Positions 8,492 to 16,833 of a stretch of DNA of 54,584 nt are shown here, piece after piece. The stretch is taken from the NCBI GenBank assembly GCA_028705495.1, contig JAQWDK010000013.1:1-54584 (forward strand). The letters run 5' to 3'. The notes beneath the pieces were generated by a model. The model was given only the letters and a program-made list of their open reading frames with translations. It was not told where the DNA came from and did no database searches. Position numbers and translations under genes: made by a program. Position 1 is the first letter of the stretch. Each line of letters begins with the position of its first letter. This DNA comes from Eubacteriales bacterium (lineage in GTDB: Bacteria > Bacillota > Clostridia > Oscillospirales > CAG-382).

Positions 8492-9571
8492 ATGAAAAAG
8501 CTTGCATTATTATTAGCAGTTCTCATGCTCCTGCCCCTGATGTTCGCCTGTGACCCGAAAGTTAGCGAAGAATCCGTAAAAGACTCCTCCTTAGAAGAAT
8601 CACAAACTACAAGCGAAACAGTAAGCGGTGAAGAGAGTATGATTGAAACAAATTACGTTGACGAAATCGAGAGACATCCGACAACAATCGTTAAAAGAGA
8701 CGATAGTACATATGTTATAACTACCGAGCTCTATGACGGTGTTTTTACAAGAACATTTTATAAACGTGCCTGGGGGACATGGAACATCGGCGCGATGTCC
8801 TTTAAGCCAAATGGCGGCAGCGAAATCACCTTTGTTGCGGCTTCCACCGACTGGGAATATGTGTTCCGCGCAGGCAAAACCGCCGGCTCAATAGCCTTCT
8901 GCGGTGGTAACCACGAGAACGAGAAGATGATCGACATCAAGTTTATCGATGGTGAAACAGATGAAGAACTGAGTCTTGATGACAAAAAGCCTGTAACCGT
9001 CGACCTTCTCAAAATTGTCGAGAACACAGAAATCTACTACAATCAGACCCCAGATGATGTTTTTGCCAAGGTTGAGCGTATCTACTACTATGCAGGAAAC
9101 AGCATCTACAATGAATGTAATTACGAAATTGTTCAGAACACCCATTTCTCCCTCTCCTACACCGCAATGCTGCCGATAGATAAAAGCTACGGCACAAGGA
9201 TCATATACGAACTTCAAAACGGCACAAGTCGTGAATGGACATCCGAAACAGTTGAAAGCTTCACTTATAAAAATTTCGAAGGCCCGAGTGATAAAGGCAA
9301 TGCAGCCCTTGCCGTTAAAATCTTTGGTTATAAGGACCCCCGTTATCAGTTCGGTGTCGAAGTCTTTACAAAAGAAGACTCAACAGATAACTTTAAAAAC
9401 ACCTCAAAAACCTTCTACTGGGATATGAGCAAGGGGCAGAACAAACTCTATTTCTCACGCTTCCCCGACAGCGGTACTGAACTTGTCAAGAAGGGCGAAA
9501 AGTGGAACACCATCACAAAATGGGACTTCAACTTTGTCGAAGACGCAGTTTACGAAGAACCTGAAGCGTAA
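8492..9571 (+). CDS. Lipoprotein paralogue of the preceding surface protein (paralogue 2)
   Basis: 359 residues. The leader ends in LMFAC, a lipobox with Cys at residue 20, followed by a Ser/Glu-rich linker and then the same beta-rich domain as its upstream neighbour (GGNHENE replaces GGNHGNE). It ends directly after the domain, without stalk or membrane helix. The two genes share nearly identical DNA patches, for example 7502-7640 with 8777-8915, between more diverged parts. The gap to the preceding gene is six bases, so they are probably one transcript ending at the hairpin at 9585-9616. The pair shows a switch of anchoring mode after duplication. Confidence 0.75.
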   Translation: MKKLALLLAVLMLLPLMFACDPKVSEESVKDSSLEESQTTSETVSGEESMIETNYVDEIERHPTTIVKRDDSTYVITTELYDGVFTRTFYKRAWGTWNIGAMSFKPNGGSEITFVAASTDWEYVFRAGKTAGSIAFCGGNHENEKMIDIKFIDGETDEELSLDDKKPVTVDLLKIVENTEIYYNQTPDDVFAKVERIYYYAGNSIYNECNYEIVQNTHFSLSYTAMLPIDKSYGTRIIYELQNGTSREWTSETVESFTYKNFEGPSDKGNAALAVKIFGYKDPRYQFGVEVFTKEDSTDNFKNTSKTFYWDMSKGQNKLYFSRFPDSGTELVKKGEKWNTITKWDFNFVEDAVYEEPEA

Positions 9572-9584
9572 TATTTAAACATAA

Positions 9585-9616
9585 AAATAATCCGGAGTTC
9601 TTGCTCCGGATTATTT
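9585..9616. terminator. Bidirectional intrinsic terminator
   Basis: A 13-bp stem (9585-9597 with 9604-9616), rich in AAATAATCCGGAG, with a six-base loop. T-rich flanks lie on both sides. It separates the plus-strand surface protein pair from the end of the minus-strand phage module, whose last gene stops at 9611 inside the hairpin. Confidence 0.8.
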
Positions 9617-9940
9617 TGTCCTCTTACTCCTGCTGTCCGCATATAGCTCAGCGCCGAAAGCACGGCTTTTTGTTAGGTACTCTCTGTATCGCTCCTCGTG
9701 CCTTAACACTTCTTCTTCGTCAACGCTATCACCGCGGCAATACCCTGCAACGGCAAGAATAAGGCTCGCAAGGCAGTCCTCACCCTCGAGCCTTAACAGT
9801 TCCTGCCTATAACGCAAATCCCTGCGCCTTTGTGCTTCCTTTTCGGCTCTTGAGGTGATACCTTTGATGAAAATTGCTGTCAAGCTTCCTGTAATTCCCG
9901 CAGAGACAAGAAAGCTCCAAACCGCTTCAAGCATCTCCAT
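9611..9940 (-). CDS. Small membrane protein at end of phage module
   Basis: 109 residues: one hydrophobic N-terminal helix (about 8-27), then a highly charged Arg/Glu-rich helical domain. GGAG sits at a good distance before the ATG, inside the overlapping 22-codon frame. Last gene of the module, downstream of the holin. Single-helix proteins in this place are often spanin-like or holin-assisting, but no specific family was recognised. The stop codon lies in the bidirectional terminator. Confidence 0.55.
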   Translation of the reverse strand: MEMLEAVWSFLVSAGITGSLTAIFIKGITSRAEKEAQRRRDLRYRQELLRLEGEDCLASLILAVAGYCRGDSVDEEEVLRHEERYREYLTKSRAFGAELYADSRSKRTK

Positions 9941-9995
9941 AAATCAGCTCCAAAAATAGCTCCACAAGGGTGTCTAACATTTTTATCAAATTCAT
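9927..9995 (-). CDS. 22-codon coupled small ORF
   Basis: Starts on the ATGA that ends the holin (start at 9995, holin stop at 9992-9994) and ends inside the first codons of the next gene (stop at 9927-9929, next start at 9940). GAGGAAG precedes it. It encodes a Leu-rich amphipathic peptide beginning MNLIKMLDTLVELFL. The interlocked starts and stops suggest it is translated and couples the holin to the next gene, though chance overlap cannot be excluded. Confidence 0.4.
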   Translation of the reverse strand: MNLIKMLDTLVELFLELIYGDA

Positions 9996-10276
9996 TTTTC
10001 TTCCTCTCTTTTATTAAACTGTACAGCAAGGTTTTTTACATACACACTACCTGCAGCGCAGAGAAGCCCTTGGGTTATGCTGTCGAAAATAATTCCTGCA
10101 TTCAATACTCCCTCCGAGCCGATATGCCACAAAAACGACATCGCAATTCCTAAGATTCCGAGAATAAACGGTATAAGCCAGTCCGAAACCGAACTGTTTT
10201 TAAGTATGATGTCAACAAAGTAAAGCCCCGGTATCAACACAACCATTCCGCTTTTTATAAAATCAGTAAGCTCCAT
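9992..10276 (-). CDS. Phage holin family protein
   Basis: 94 residues from the ATG at 10276, chosen because AAAGGA lies six bases upstream; an earlier ATG at 10291 would overlap the previous gene. It has three hydrophobic segments and a charged C-terminus ending in KREEEK. The pattern VLIPGLYFVDIILK, then LIPFILGILGI, then ITQGLLCAAGSVYV is typical of the Hol44-type holins of Firmicutes phages, which permeabilise the membrane at lysis. No endolysin gene is found beside it, which is unusual for a functional lysis cassette. Confidence 0.7.
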   Translation of the reverse strand: MELTDFIKSGMVVLIPGLYFVDIILKNSSVSDWLIPFILGILGIAMSFLWHIGSEGVLNAGIIFDSITQGLLCAAGSVYVKNLAVQFNKREEEK

Positions 10277-10287
10277 AACTTTTCCTT

Positions 10288-11331
10288 TCATCTAACAATA
10301 TACTCACCCAGCTCAAGCTTGCCGTCGGTCGAGCCGTTGATAAAAGCAACCCTATCTGCATGGGATTTAATTTCCGCATCCGTAAGCTCTGCCTTTTTGC
10401 AAAGGCTTTCAAACTGTTCCATAGTTGCGGATGAACGGTAGAAAAAGTCCATCTGCGCTTCCTTACCCATTCGCACAGCTTTTTTTGACAGCTCAAGTCC
10501 ACCCTCTCCAAGATCGGAAAAAGTTTTGTAAACCTTGCTATAGGTTTCCTTGAATGCCTTCTCACCGCCTTCAAGCAGCTCATTTACCTCTTTGTCAGTC
10601 AGCTTTTCAGTTTTGTCAGCTTGAGGTTTTGTGTACGCTTCAAGCGCGAATAGGAGGTCCTTTAGATATACGCTGTCGAAATTGTACTGTTTTGATATCT
10701 CCGCAACATAAACCTTTATTTTTTCGCTGTCTCCGGAAAAGCGTTCTATAAGGTTTTTCGCAAACTCCTTCGCTGTCACAGTAGGTTTATATTTTTCTTC
10801 ACTCTTTTGCTTCTCTTCCGATTTCTTTGCGTCCTCGGCAGCTTTTACCGCATTCTTTGCAGCTTCTTCCGCAGCTTTAGCCTTCTGTTTTTCTACCTCA
10901 GAAAGCTCTTTCTCAAGTGAAGTGCGTGCTTTGTCTTCTGATTTTGTAAGCTGTTCTGCAAGAACGGCTTTTTCTTCTGTATGTTTGTCTAAGAGATTTT
11001 CTTTCTCCAGTTCTGTCTTTCTCGAAATTTCGTTTTCTGTTTCTTTCAGCTTCTGAAGCCTTGCTTCTTCCAGCGCATAATTTACACCAGCCTCCAAAGT
11101 ACCGTCTTTTTCGGCTTTTATGCCGCTGTTCTTTTTACCTAAAAGAGATAAGGCGGATTCCGAGTTTGTTTTATCGAAAGCTTTCGATTCAGCCTTTTTT
11201 ATACCGCTTTCAAATTCAGCCCTGCTTTTGTCAATCGCCTTGCGGTAAAGCTTCTTCAGCTCACTCTCAGGGGAGCTTAGAGCATAAAGCTTTTCTTTAA
11301 TCTTCTTTATGCGTGCATCAAAATTATTCAA
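10288..11331 (-). CDS. Long coiled-coil phage protein
   Basis: 347 residues, very rich in Lys, Glu and Ala, with a predicted coiled coil over roughly residues 60-200 (many KxxE/A heptads), then a more globular helical C-terminal part. Encoded between the hub protein and the holin, where P22-like phages carry ejection or tail-needle proteins. It could be an internal or ejected protein, but the sequence alone only supports a structural coiled coil. Its TGA is 11 bases before the holin start, so expression is linked. Confidence 0.5.
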   Translation of the reverse strand: MNNFDARIKKIKEKLYALSSPESELKKLYRKAIDKSRAEFESGIKKAESKAFDKTNSESALSLLGKKNSGIKAEKDGTLEAGVNYALEEARLQKLKETENEISRKTELEKENLLDKHTEEKAVLAEQLTKSEDKARTSLEKELSEVEKQKAKAAEEAAKNAVKAAEDAKKSEEKQKSEEKYKPTVTAKEFAKNLIERFSGDSEKIKVYVAEISKQYNFDSVYLKDLLFALEAYTKPQADKTEKLTDKEVNELLEGGEKAFKETYSKVYKTFSDLGEGGLELSKKAVRMGKEAQMDFFYRSSATMEQFESLCKKAELTDAEIKSHADRVAFINGSTDGKLELGEYIVR

Positions 11332-11337
11332 ATATTA

Positions 11338-13038
11338 TCATCCTTTCGTCGTCACCGACAGCGAAATAATATTAGCCTCTGAATCTAAATCTTCTGAAAT
11401 CAAAGTGAGCTTTGCGGTATTAAATCGTTTCACACCGAGCCTCACTGTTTCCAGCTTCGGTTTCCGGTTAGAAGAATCCGCTCCGGCATGAAAAGGTTCT
11501 GTATCACCGACCAGGTCGTCCGTACTCCAGTAAATATCGACCCTGTCCGCCTCGCCGCCAAGCAATACCGAAAGCTCCCGCAATTCCTTCATAATTGACA
11601 CTTCGCCATAAGAAACAGCTGGTGTTTCCCAGATGCAAGCAATCGCCGATCCGTCGTCTGTTAAAGTTCCAGCGCTTATCTTTCCGATTTTGCCGTCGTC
11701 CGTACCGAAATAAACATTGTCACCCACGGCACAAAAACAGCTGATAGAAAGTCCCGAAAAGCAATACCACAAGTCAAGACGATAGTTGTATATCATCACT
11801 TTGCCCTGACTTGCGACCCATAACTCACCCCTGTTCTCGAAGTCAAGCATCCTGATTCTTGCGGTAGCAGGATTCGGAAATAGTTCTGTAAATGATTTGC
11901 CCACCCTCTGCGATATGAGCTTTGCGTTTCTCTCATCTCTGATATTTGTTGACACCCATTTATAAATACCGTCATACCAGATTGTGACCGGATAATTGTC
12001 GATGACAACAGCCTGACCGGGAGCAAGGTTCCCTTTTTGAGAGGACAGCGTAAACACAGGGAATATATAACGGACGACACCCAAAGAATCGGTGACACTC
12101 GAAGCATAGGAATAAAACGCGCCCTTGTCGGTGTAGATTATCTGTCTGTCATAGTGACGTACAATATCGTTTATCTTATGCCCCGACAGTTTTATAAAGT
12201 TGTTTTCCGGAAAGTATTCTACATTAGATTTACCATCAGCAAGCTCAGAATAAAAACAGTATTCAGGCGAATCACCGCTCCCCCAAACCATAAGCCTTGT
12301 GTCATTACCGCCGCCGCAAAGCACCGCACCCTTGCTGGTTGAAACCATATGTCTGCCTGTCGCGGGGAAGCAGTAAGTGATTTTGACATTGTTGATTCCC
12401 GATGGAGGCGGTGTTGTAAGTGTAACACTGCTTGTATTGCTATCATAGGTGAAAAGAGCAGTGCTGCCGCCGACCTTCACCTCATCAACCGAAAATGCAC
12501 CTTTTTTGCCGAGCTTAAAAACCGAGGATGAACCGTTACCGTTATAGAGCTGAGAAACCTTTCCAGTCAAAATATTTATGTCCTCAAATTTCGTTCCTTC
12601 GCCATCGGGCGTCGAATTTACGAGAATCGTCGGAATATAACCATCAACAGTCGACAAAGTCGAGCCGTTATATCGGTAATAGTTATTTCCGCTCAGGATG
12701 TAAATAAAGTCTCCGAAAGAGAAAATAGAGGCACCGCTGTCTCCAACAGTACCTAAAAGAGTTGCTGGAGATTGGGTAAAATCGTAGCTGTAGAGCCCTT
12801 CGCCGGAAACAAAAAGCATAAGTGAGCTCTTGCCGAGCATACCGCACCAGATTGATTTTATCCCGCCGCTTTGACTTAGAATGATGCTGTACCCGTCACG
12901 CTTCTTTAGTGAAAAATCGGGGGCGACAACGAAATTTTCCATTCTACTCGCCTCCCCTGTAAAGGAGTCGTCAAATACTCCCGCTTCGTTTAGCCCAAGG
13001 AATTTATTTATAACCCAAGTCTTTTTTCTTCTAATCAT
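11338..13038 (-). CDS. Podovirus-type beta-propeller tail hub / head-closure protein
   Basis: 566 residues, nearly all beta. The N-terminus (KTWVINKFLGLNEAGVFDDS) and the phrase EASRMENFVVAPDFSLKKRDG are typical of proteins that open with a short motif and continue as a WD-like propeller (repeats such as LFVSGEGLYSYD, IYILSGNNYYRYNG, IIYTDKGAFYSY, VYFGTDDGKIGKI). P22 gp10 and T7-type tail tubular proteins share this position and fold. It would seal the portal channel and form the short tail. It lies after the probable connector gene. The assignment to family is by architecture and gene order, not by a catalytic motif. Confidence 0.6.
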   Translation of the reverse strand: MIRRKKTWVINKFLGLNEAGVFDDSFTGEASRMENFVVAPDFSLKKRDGYSIILSQSGGIKSIWCGMLGKSSLMLFVSGEGLYSYDFTQSPATLLGTVGDSGASIFSFGDFIYILSGNNYYRYNGSTLSTVDGYIPTILVNSTPDGEGTKFEDINILTGKVSQLYNGNGSSSVFKLGKKGAFSVDEVKVGGSTALFTYDSNTSSVTLTTPPPSGINNVKITYCFPATGRHMVSTSKGAVLCGGGNDTRLMVWGSGDSPEYCFYSELADGKSNVEYFPENNFIKLSGHKINDIVRHYDRQIIYTDKGAFYSYASSVTDSLGVVRYIFPVFTLSSQKGNLAPGQAVVIDNYPVTIWYDGIYKWVSTNIRDERNAKLISQRVGKSFTELFPNPATARIRMLDFENRGELWVASQGKVMIYNYRLDLWYCFSGLSISCFCAVGDNVYFGTDDGKIGKISAGTLTDDGSAIACIWETPAVSYGEVSIMKELRELSVLLGGEADRVDIYWSTDDLVGDTEPFHAGADSSNRKPKLETVRLGVKRFNTAKLTLISEDLDSEANIISLSVTTKG

Positions 13039-13100
13039 GTTACCATCTCTTTCGATATAAAAAAGCTGTCAGGTGTTTTTCACACCTGACAGCGTCCACC

Positions 13101-13484
13101 TCACGAATATATATCCCTAATCTCTAAGTTGACCGCTTTTGCAGACCTGAGCGCGCCGGCGAGAGCTTTTTCAAAAAGCAGCCTGTAGGATGCGTAGCGG
13201 TCATCGTCCTCTCCGAGCATGAGCACCGATGCGATCCCTGAAGGAGCAGCCGCATATAGGAGCCTGTCGTCAAGCACAATCTCGTCATTGTCAGCTGTCA
13301 CAGGCAAAAAAATAAAGCTCTCTCCCGAAAGCCTTGCTTGAGCAGAACTCAGTTCTGCAAGAACCTGATTGACAGCCGTAAGCGTTCTTGATGACAGATA
13401 AACGCTGTTGTCCGAAAAACTGCCGTCTTTGCGCCTTTCACCAAGCAGGTCGAGTGCCATTTCAAACAGCTTTTTTACCGTCAT
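13101..13484 (-). CDS. Probable head-tail connector (gp4-like)
   Basis: 127 residues from the ATG at 13484 (MTVKKLFEMALDLLGERR), which follows the stop of the upstream gene by four bases. A longer reading from 13547 would overlap that gene. It is mostly helical, with a central LTAVNQVLAELSSAQARL stretch. Size, helix content and position between coat and hub match connector proteins such as P22 gp4. No motif proves it. Confidence 0.5.
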   Translation of the reverse strand: MTVKKLFEMALDLLGERRKDGSFSDNSVYLSSRTLTAVNQVLAELSSAQARLSGESFIFLPVTADNDEIVLDDRLLYAAAPSGIASVLMLGEDDDRYASYRLLFEKALAGALRSAKAVNLEIRDIYS

Positions 13485-13488
13485 AGCT

Positions 13489-13899
13489 TTAGTTATTGAC
13501 GGAACGCTTAATCTCAAGCACCGCCACGGACACCCCAATACCACCAAGCGACACGCTTGCTGTGACCGGCTTTAGAGTCATCGTCACCTTGCCGTCAAAT
13601 CCCTTTACAGCCGCTGATTCAATCACATAAGCTGCAGTCATACCGGGCAGCACCGACAAATCACTGCCGCTGTACTTTTTCGCGGCCCAGAAATCGCCGC
13701 TTGAAAATTCCACATCAATTGTGCTGCCGCCGACATAGGTCTGATTATTTACAAACACAATAACATCGTCGTCCGCTGAATCAACTGTAAAAACGCAGCT
13801 GTCAGCTGCTCCGTTTTCCAAAACCGATGAAGCGACAAAATCAAGCATTCCGGGCTTGAAAGCCTTTTCTATTAGCGTTGTATTTACTGTAAATGCCAT
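13489..13899 (-). CDS. Small beta-rich virion protein
   Basis: 136 residues, Val/Ser/Thr/Gly-rich and with no membrane helix, looking like a beta sandwich. It lies directly after the coat protein gene, where decoration or head-fibre proteins are commonly encoded. The spacing to the coat gene is 18 bases, and it ends four bases before the connector start. The family was not recognised. Confidence 0.45.
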   Translation of the reverse strand: MAFTVNTTLIEKAFKPGMLDFVASSVLENGAADSCVFTVDSADDDVIVFVNNQTYVGGSTIDVEFSSGDFWAAKKYSGSDLSVLPGMTAAYVIESAAVKGFDGKVTMTLKPVTASVSLGGIGVSVAVLEIKRSVNN

Positions 13900-13917
13900 A
13901 TCTTTTTTCCTTTCAGA

Positions 13918-14754
13918 TTATAATTCGTTTGCGCCGTCAATAAGTCCTGCCGCCACAAGTTCATTCGGCTTTATTACCTTTGCGCCGAACACAAGCCTGC
14001 CCCTTACAGCCTTATCAAAGGAGTTCTCGAGTTTGTCGAGTATCTGTGTTTCAAGCACCTGCTCCGCATAAGCGATCGATGAGTAAGAGCCTGCAAGCGC
14101 CTGCTGCAGTGTTTTTCCCTCGCTTGTGGTTTTTGCGAGTTGGTTGGAGACATAGACATCATAACCGAGCTCATCCGTGAAACCGATTGTTCCCGTGCCG
14201 TTGACACCGTTGTTAATCTGGAACTTGATTCCCGCAAGCATAAGCTTTGTCTTAACGAAAGGCGGTATTACAATAAAAGTCCTTCCGTCGGGCACATTAG
14301 CTTCTTCTAACTTCTGTTTAATTTCTGCGAGCACCTTCAGCACATTCGCTGGTGTCACCTCTGTGTTTGTGTAAGTGTACCCAGCTTCCTTGTAGAGACC
14401 GAGCACATACTTGTCAACCTCAAGCTTGAGGTTGTAGGATGCGCGTCTCGCCTGAGAGTCGCGGAGTCCGATGGAAGAACGTAGCTCCTCGATATCCTTA
14501 ATTTTGAATGAAAACGCCTTGTCCTGGTCGATGTTCAAAATCATAGATGCATCGTTCACATCCTCATAGGATATGCTCCCGGTGTAGTCGTAGACCGTCG
14601 GTTCTGACAGACCTGTAATTACGACACTGTCGCCGCGCTTTTTGATTTCACCGCTGCAAACAGACGCGCAGATTTTGCGTGCAATGAGGTTGTCCTCATT
14701 TGTTCGCATTATCTCCTCAGAGATAATTTTTTCGATACTGTTGTAAGTTGACAT
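13918..14754 (-). CDS. Major capsid (coat) protein
   Basis: 278 residues. It lies in the coat position after the probable scaffold. The sequence has the features of HK97-fold coat proteins: a helical N-arm, a long spine-like helix region with KLEVDKYVLGLYKEAG, a segment DGRTFIVIPPFVKTKLMLAG, and a C-terminal beta region ending with KVIKPNELVAAGLIDG, resembling coat proteins of short-tailed phages of Firmicutes. It would form the capsid shell. Frame intact, no insertion. The fold assignment rests on gene order and overall pattern. Confidence 0.65.
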   Translation of the reverse strand: MSTYNSIEKIISEEIMRTNEDNLIARKICASVCSGEIKKRGDSVVITGLSEPTVYDYTGSISYEDVNDASMILNIDQDKAFSFKIKDIEELRSSIGLRDSQARRASYNLKLEVDKYVLGLYKEAGYTYTNTEVTPANVLKVLAEIKQKLEEANVPDGRTFIVIPPFVKTKLMLAGIKFQINNGVNGTGTIGFTDELGYDVYVSNQLAKTTSEGKTLQQALAGSYSSIAYAEQVLETQILDKLENSFDKAVRGRLVFGAKVIKPNELVAAGLIDGANEL

Positions 14755-14792
14755 AATTTCGTCCTTTCATATTGTAAAATTTATCTTTCAAT

Positions 14793-15272
14793 CTACCACT
14801 TTTTCATGGATTTCAAAATGCTCTTGTAGTTCCTTTTGATATCCGCGCTCTTCATCGCTGAAACTTGTTTTTCGGTCAGGTGTTCTTCACCGTCATTCTC
14901 AGCGGATGACGCCGCACTCCTTCCGCCGTTGAAAGCGTTGACATTTGATGCGCGGTCCTCAAGATTTGCTTTTCCTACACTGTACAGTGCATAGGCAGCT
15001 GTCAGCCCTGCGCCATTCGCCGCATCATTCCAGACTTCCTCAGGTATGCTTTCGGTCTTGACATCGGGGAAAAGCCGCCTGAATTCAGCGACATCTTTTT
15101 CAATCGCACCGTTTTCAAAGCTGTTATAACGGTTGTTTTTGTTTACCTCTTCTTCAAAGATGGCATTCGAGTTGCGCTCAGCATAAAGATTCTCGATAAA
15201 ATCTCTCGGAGATAGCCCGTCACTTTCTGCCATCTCCGAGATCAGCTCAAAGATATAGTCCCTGTCAATCAT
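14793..15272 (-). CDS. Probable capsid scaffolding protein
   Basis: 159 residues, acidic and helical with a basic C-terminus (KRNYKSILKSMKKW). A charged helical body with a positive C-terminal helix that binds coat protein is the normal design of scaffolding proteins. It starts on the ATGA overlapping the portal stop (15269-15272) and is followed by the coat gene, exactly the portal-scaffold-coat order of P22-like phages. No protease motif is seen. Confidence 0.55.
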   Translation of the reverse strand: MIDRDYIFELISEMAESDGLSPRDFIENLYAERNSNAIFEEEVNKNNRYNSFENGAIEKDVAEFRRLFPDVKTESIPEEVWNDAANGAGLTAAYALYSVGKANLEDRASNVNAFNGGRSAASSAENDGEEHLTEKQVSAMKSADIKRNYKSILKSMKKW

Positions 15273-16819
15273 GTTAAACCTCCCACATTTATTTCTTCTA
15301 TCAGTTCCGTTTTCTTCGGCACAATACCGTCCGGTATGCGCTCAAGATACTGCTTTAAGGTGATATGCCCACCGGACAGGAGATTATCGAGCGTGTTCAG
15401 CGCAGAAATCTCGCTCCACTGTGTCGAAGCTCCTACATCAACACGGCAAGAACGAATCATACCCGAAACCTTTCCTTTTACTGAAAAATTAGTCCAATTT
15501 CCCTCGCCCGTCGGCACCATGCGAAACTCATCGTAGTAGGCGATCATAAACTCAAGCCAAATAAGCCCTAAATCCTCAATAAACTGATGCAGCTGTCGGC
15601 GGATGTTCTGGAGCGGCATAGCCGATGCCTGTTGAACGGCGATAATTGCAGAAGTGTTGCGCGGGTCGATATTTCCGAGCGCTGTGTCCGTTGCGCCGAG
15701 AAACTCCTTTGTGTGGGATATGGCAAGATTTACAACATCAAGCATCCCCGCCTGCATGGACCCGCCAGTCAGCACTCTTGCAACATTGTCAACGCTGCCA
15801 TTTACCGCAATCGCTTCACCGACACGATTTGTCCACTCATCAATCACTGTAGCATCGTACACAACCTTTGAAAAAGCGGTGTCCATCATATGCTTCATCA
15901 TCATCGCATAGCCTTTGTTGATAAACACCTGATTTTCGGCAAGACCAGTAGCAGCGCTTTCACCGTGCCAGCAGTTTTTAATCTTTGTCCAGTTGAAAAA
16001 GCAAAGCGGATAAAGCCCGATTCCAAGGTCTGTGTCAGGGATTACAACCGCTCCTTTAACGCTTTTACGGAAAAAGATATTTCCGTTCTCACCTCTCCAA
16101 AGCTTAATAAGTGTGACGCATTTTGTTTCTTCAATCTCAAGTGAGCCAAACTCTCCCGACTGACCGTCCACCTCACGGTCGGTTACAATCTGTTTGAGTG
16201 TATGCTCGTCCGCACCGGAATGCTTTGCCGCCCTTCTCACTTCCTCCACCGTTTCCCTGCCCGAGATTAGGATATAAGGCTGTTTCTGCACATCTTTCAC
16301 ATTCGGATTACCGAAGAAAACATTGGTGTTGTCAAGCAGTACAGTACGAAAGTCACCTGAAAAAGGTTGTCCGGTCACCGCCTCATTGTCCCAGTAAACA
16401 TAAGCGACACCATCACCCGAAAGCGCTGCATCCCTTAGCGCGTCCGCAAGCAGGGAGTTTATTTTGTCCTTCTCCCAGCGGCGGTCTGCAACCGCATTGC
16501 ATAATTTTTCAGCTTCTGAAATCACTTCGGATTTGTCCGCGCCGCCGAACTCCATCGGCGCTTCAAATGAGTAGCGCATAACTGCAGAGTCCGACATTAT
16601 GTTTGAAACATAGTAATCGACAACCCTTTTGAAGACATTGAAAACCGGCGAAGGCAAACCGTTTGTTGTTATTCCCTGCCACTGATCACCTCGGTAAAAG
16701 CGCTCGTTTACGGACGTTTTTTCGTACAGTCCTAAAGATCGGTGATACTCCTTTCCCTTTTCGTAAAGCTGCCAATCACCAGAAAGCGACTCATTCTCTT
16801 TTTTCTTTCCAAAAATCAA
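15269..16819 (-). CDS. Phage portal protein
   Basis: 516 residues from a TTG at 16819, chosen because AGGAGGG lies about six bases upstream; a TTG at 16837 would sit inside that ribosome binding site. It contains the portal-like region GDQWQGITTNGLPSPVFN near residue 45, a central alpha/beta domain, and a long helix near the C-terminal third (NPRNTSAIIAVQQASAMPLQ-like segment with NIDPRNTSAI). It would form the dodecameric ring through which DNA is packed and ejected. It directly follows the large terminase and precedes the scaffold with a four-base overlap. Confidence 0.75.
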   Translation of the reverse strand: MIFGKKKENESLSGDWQLYEKGKEYHRSLGLYEKTSVNERFYRGDQWQGITTNGLPSPVFNVFKRVVDYYVSNIMSDSAVMRYSFEAPMEFGGADKSEVISEAEKLCNAVADRRWEKDKINSLLADALRDAALSGDGVAYVYWDNEAVTGQPFSGDFRTVLLDNTNVFFGNPNVKDVQKQPYILISGRETVEEVRRAAKHSGADEHTLKQIVTDREVDGQSGEFGSLEIEETKCVTLIKLWRGENGNIFFRKSVKGAVVIPDTDLGIGLYPLCFFNWTKIKNCWHGESAATGLAENQVFINKGYAMMMKHMMDTAFSKVVYDATVIDEWTNRVGEAIAVNGSVDNVARVLTGGSMQAGMLDVVNLAISHTKEFLGATDTALGNIDPRNTSAIIAVQQASAMPLQNIRRQLHQFIEDLGLIWLEFMIAYYDEFRMVPTGEGNWTNFSVKGKVSGMIRSCRVDVGASTQWSEISALNTLDNLLSGGHITLKQYLERIPDGIVPKKTELIEEINVGGLT

Positions 16820-16833
16820 ATAATTCCCTCCTA

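Noticed and set aside
10263..10583. Basic open frame overlapping the coiled-coil phage gene
   Set aside because: It overlaps completely in another frame and has no ribosome binding site.
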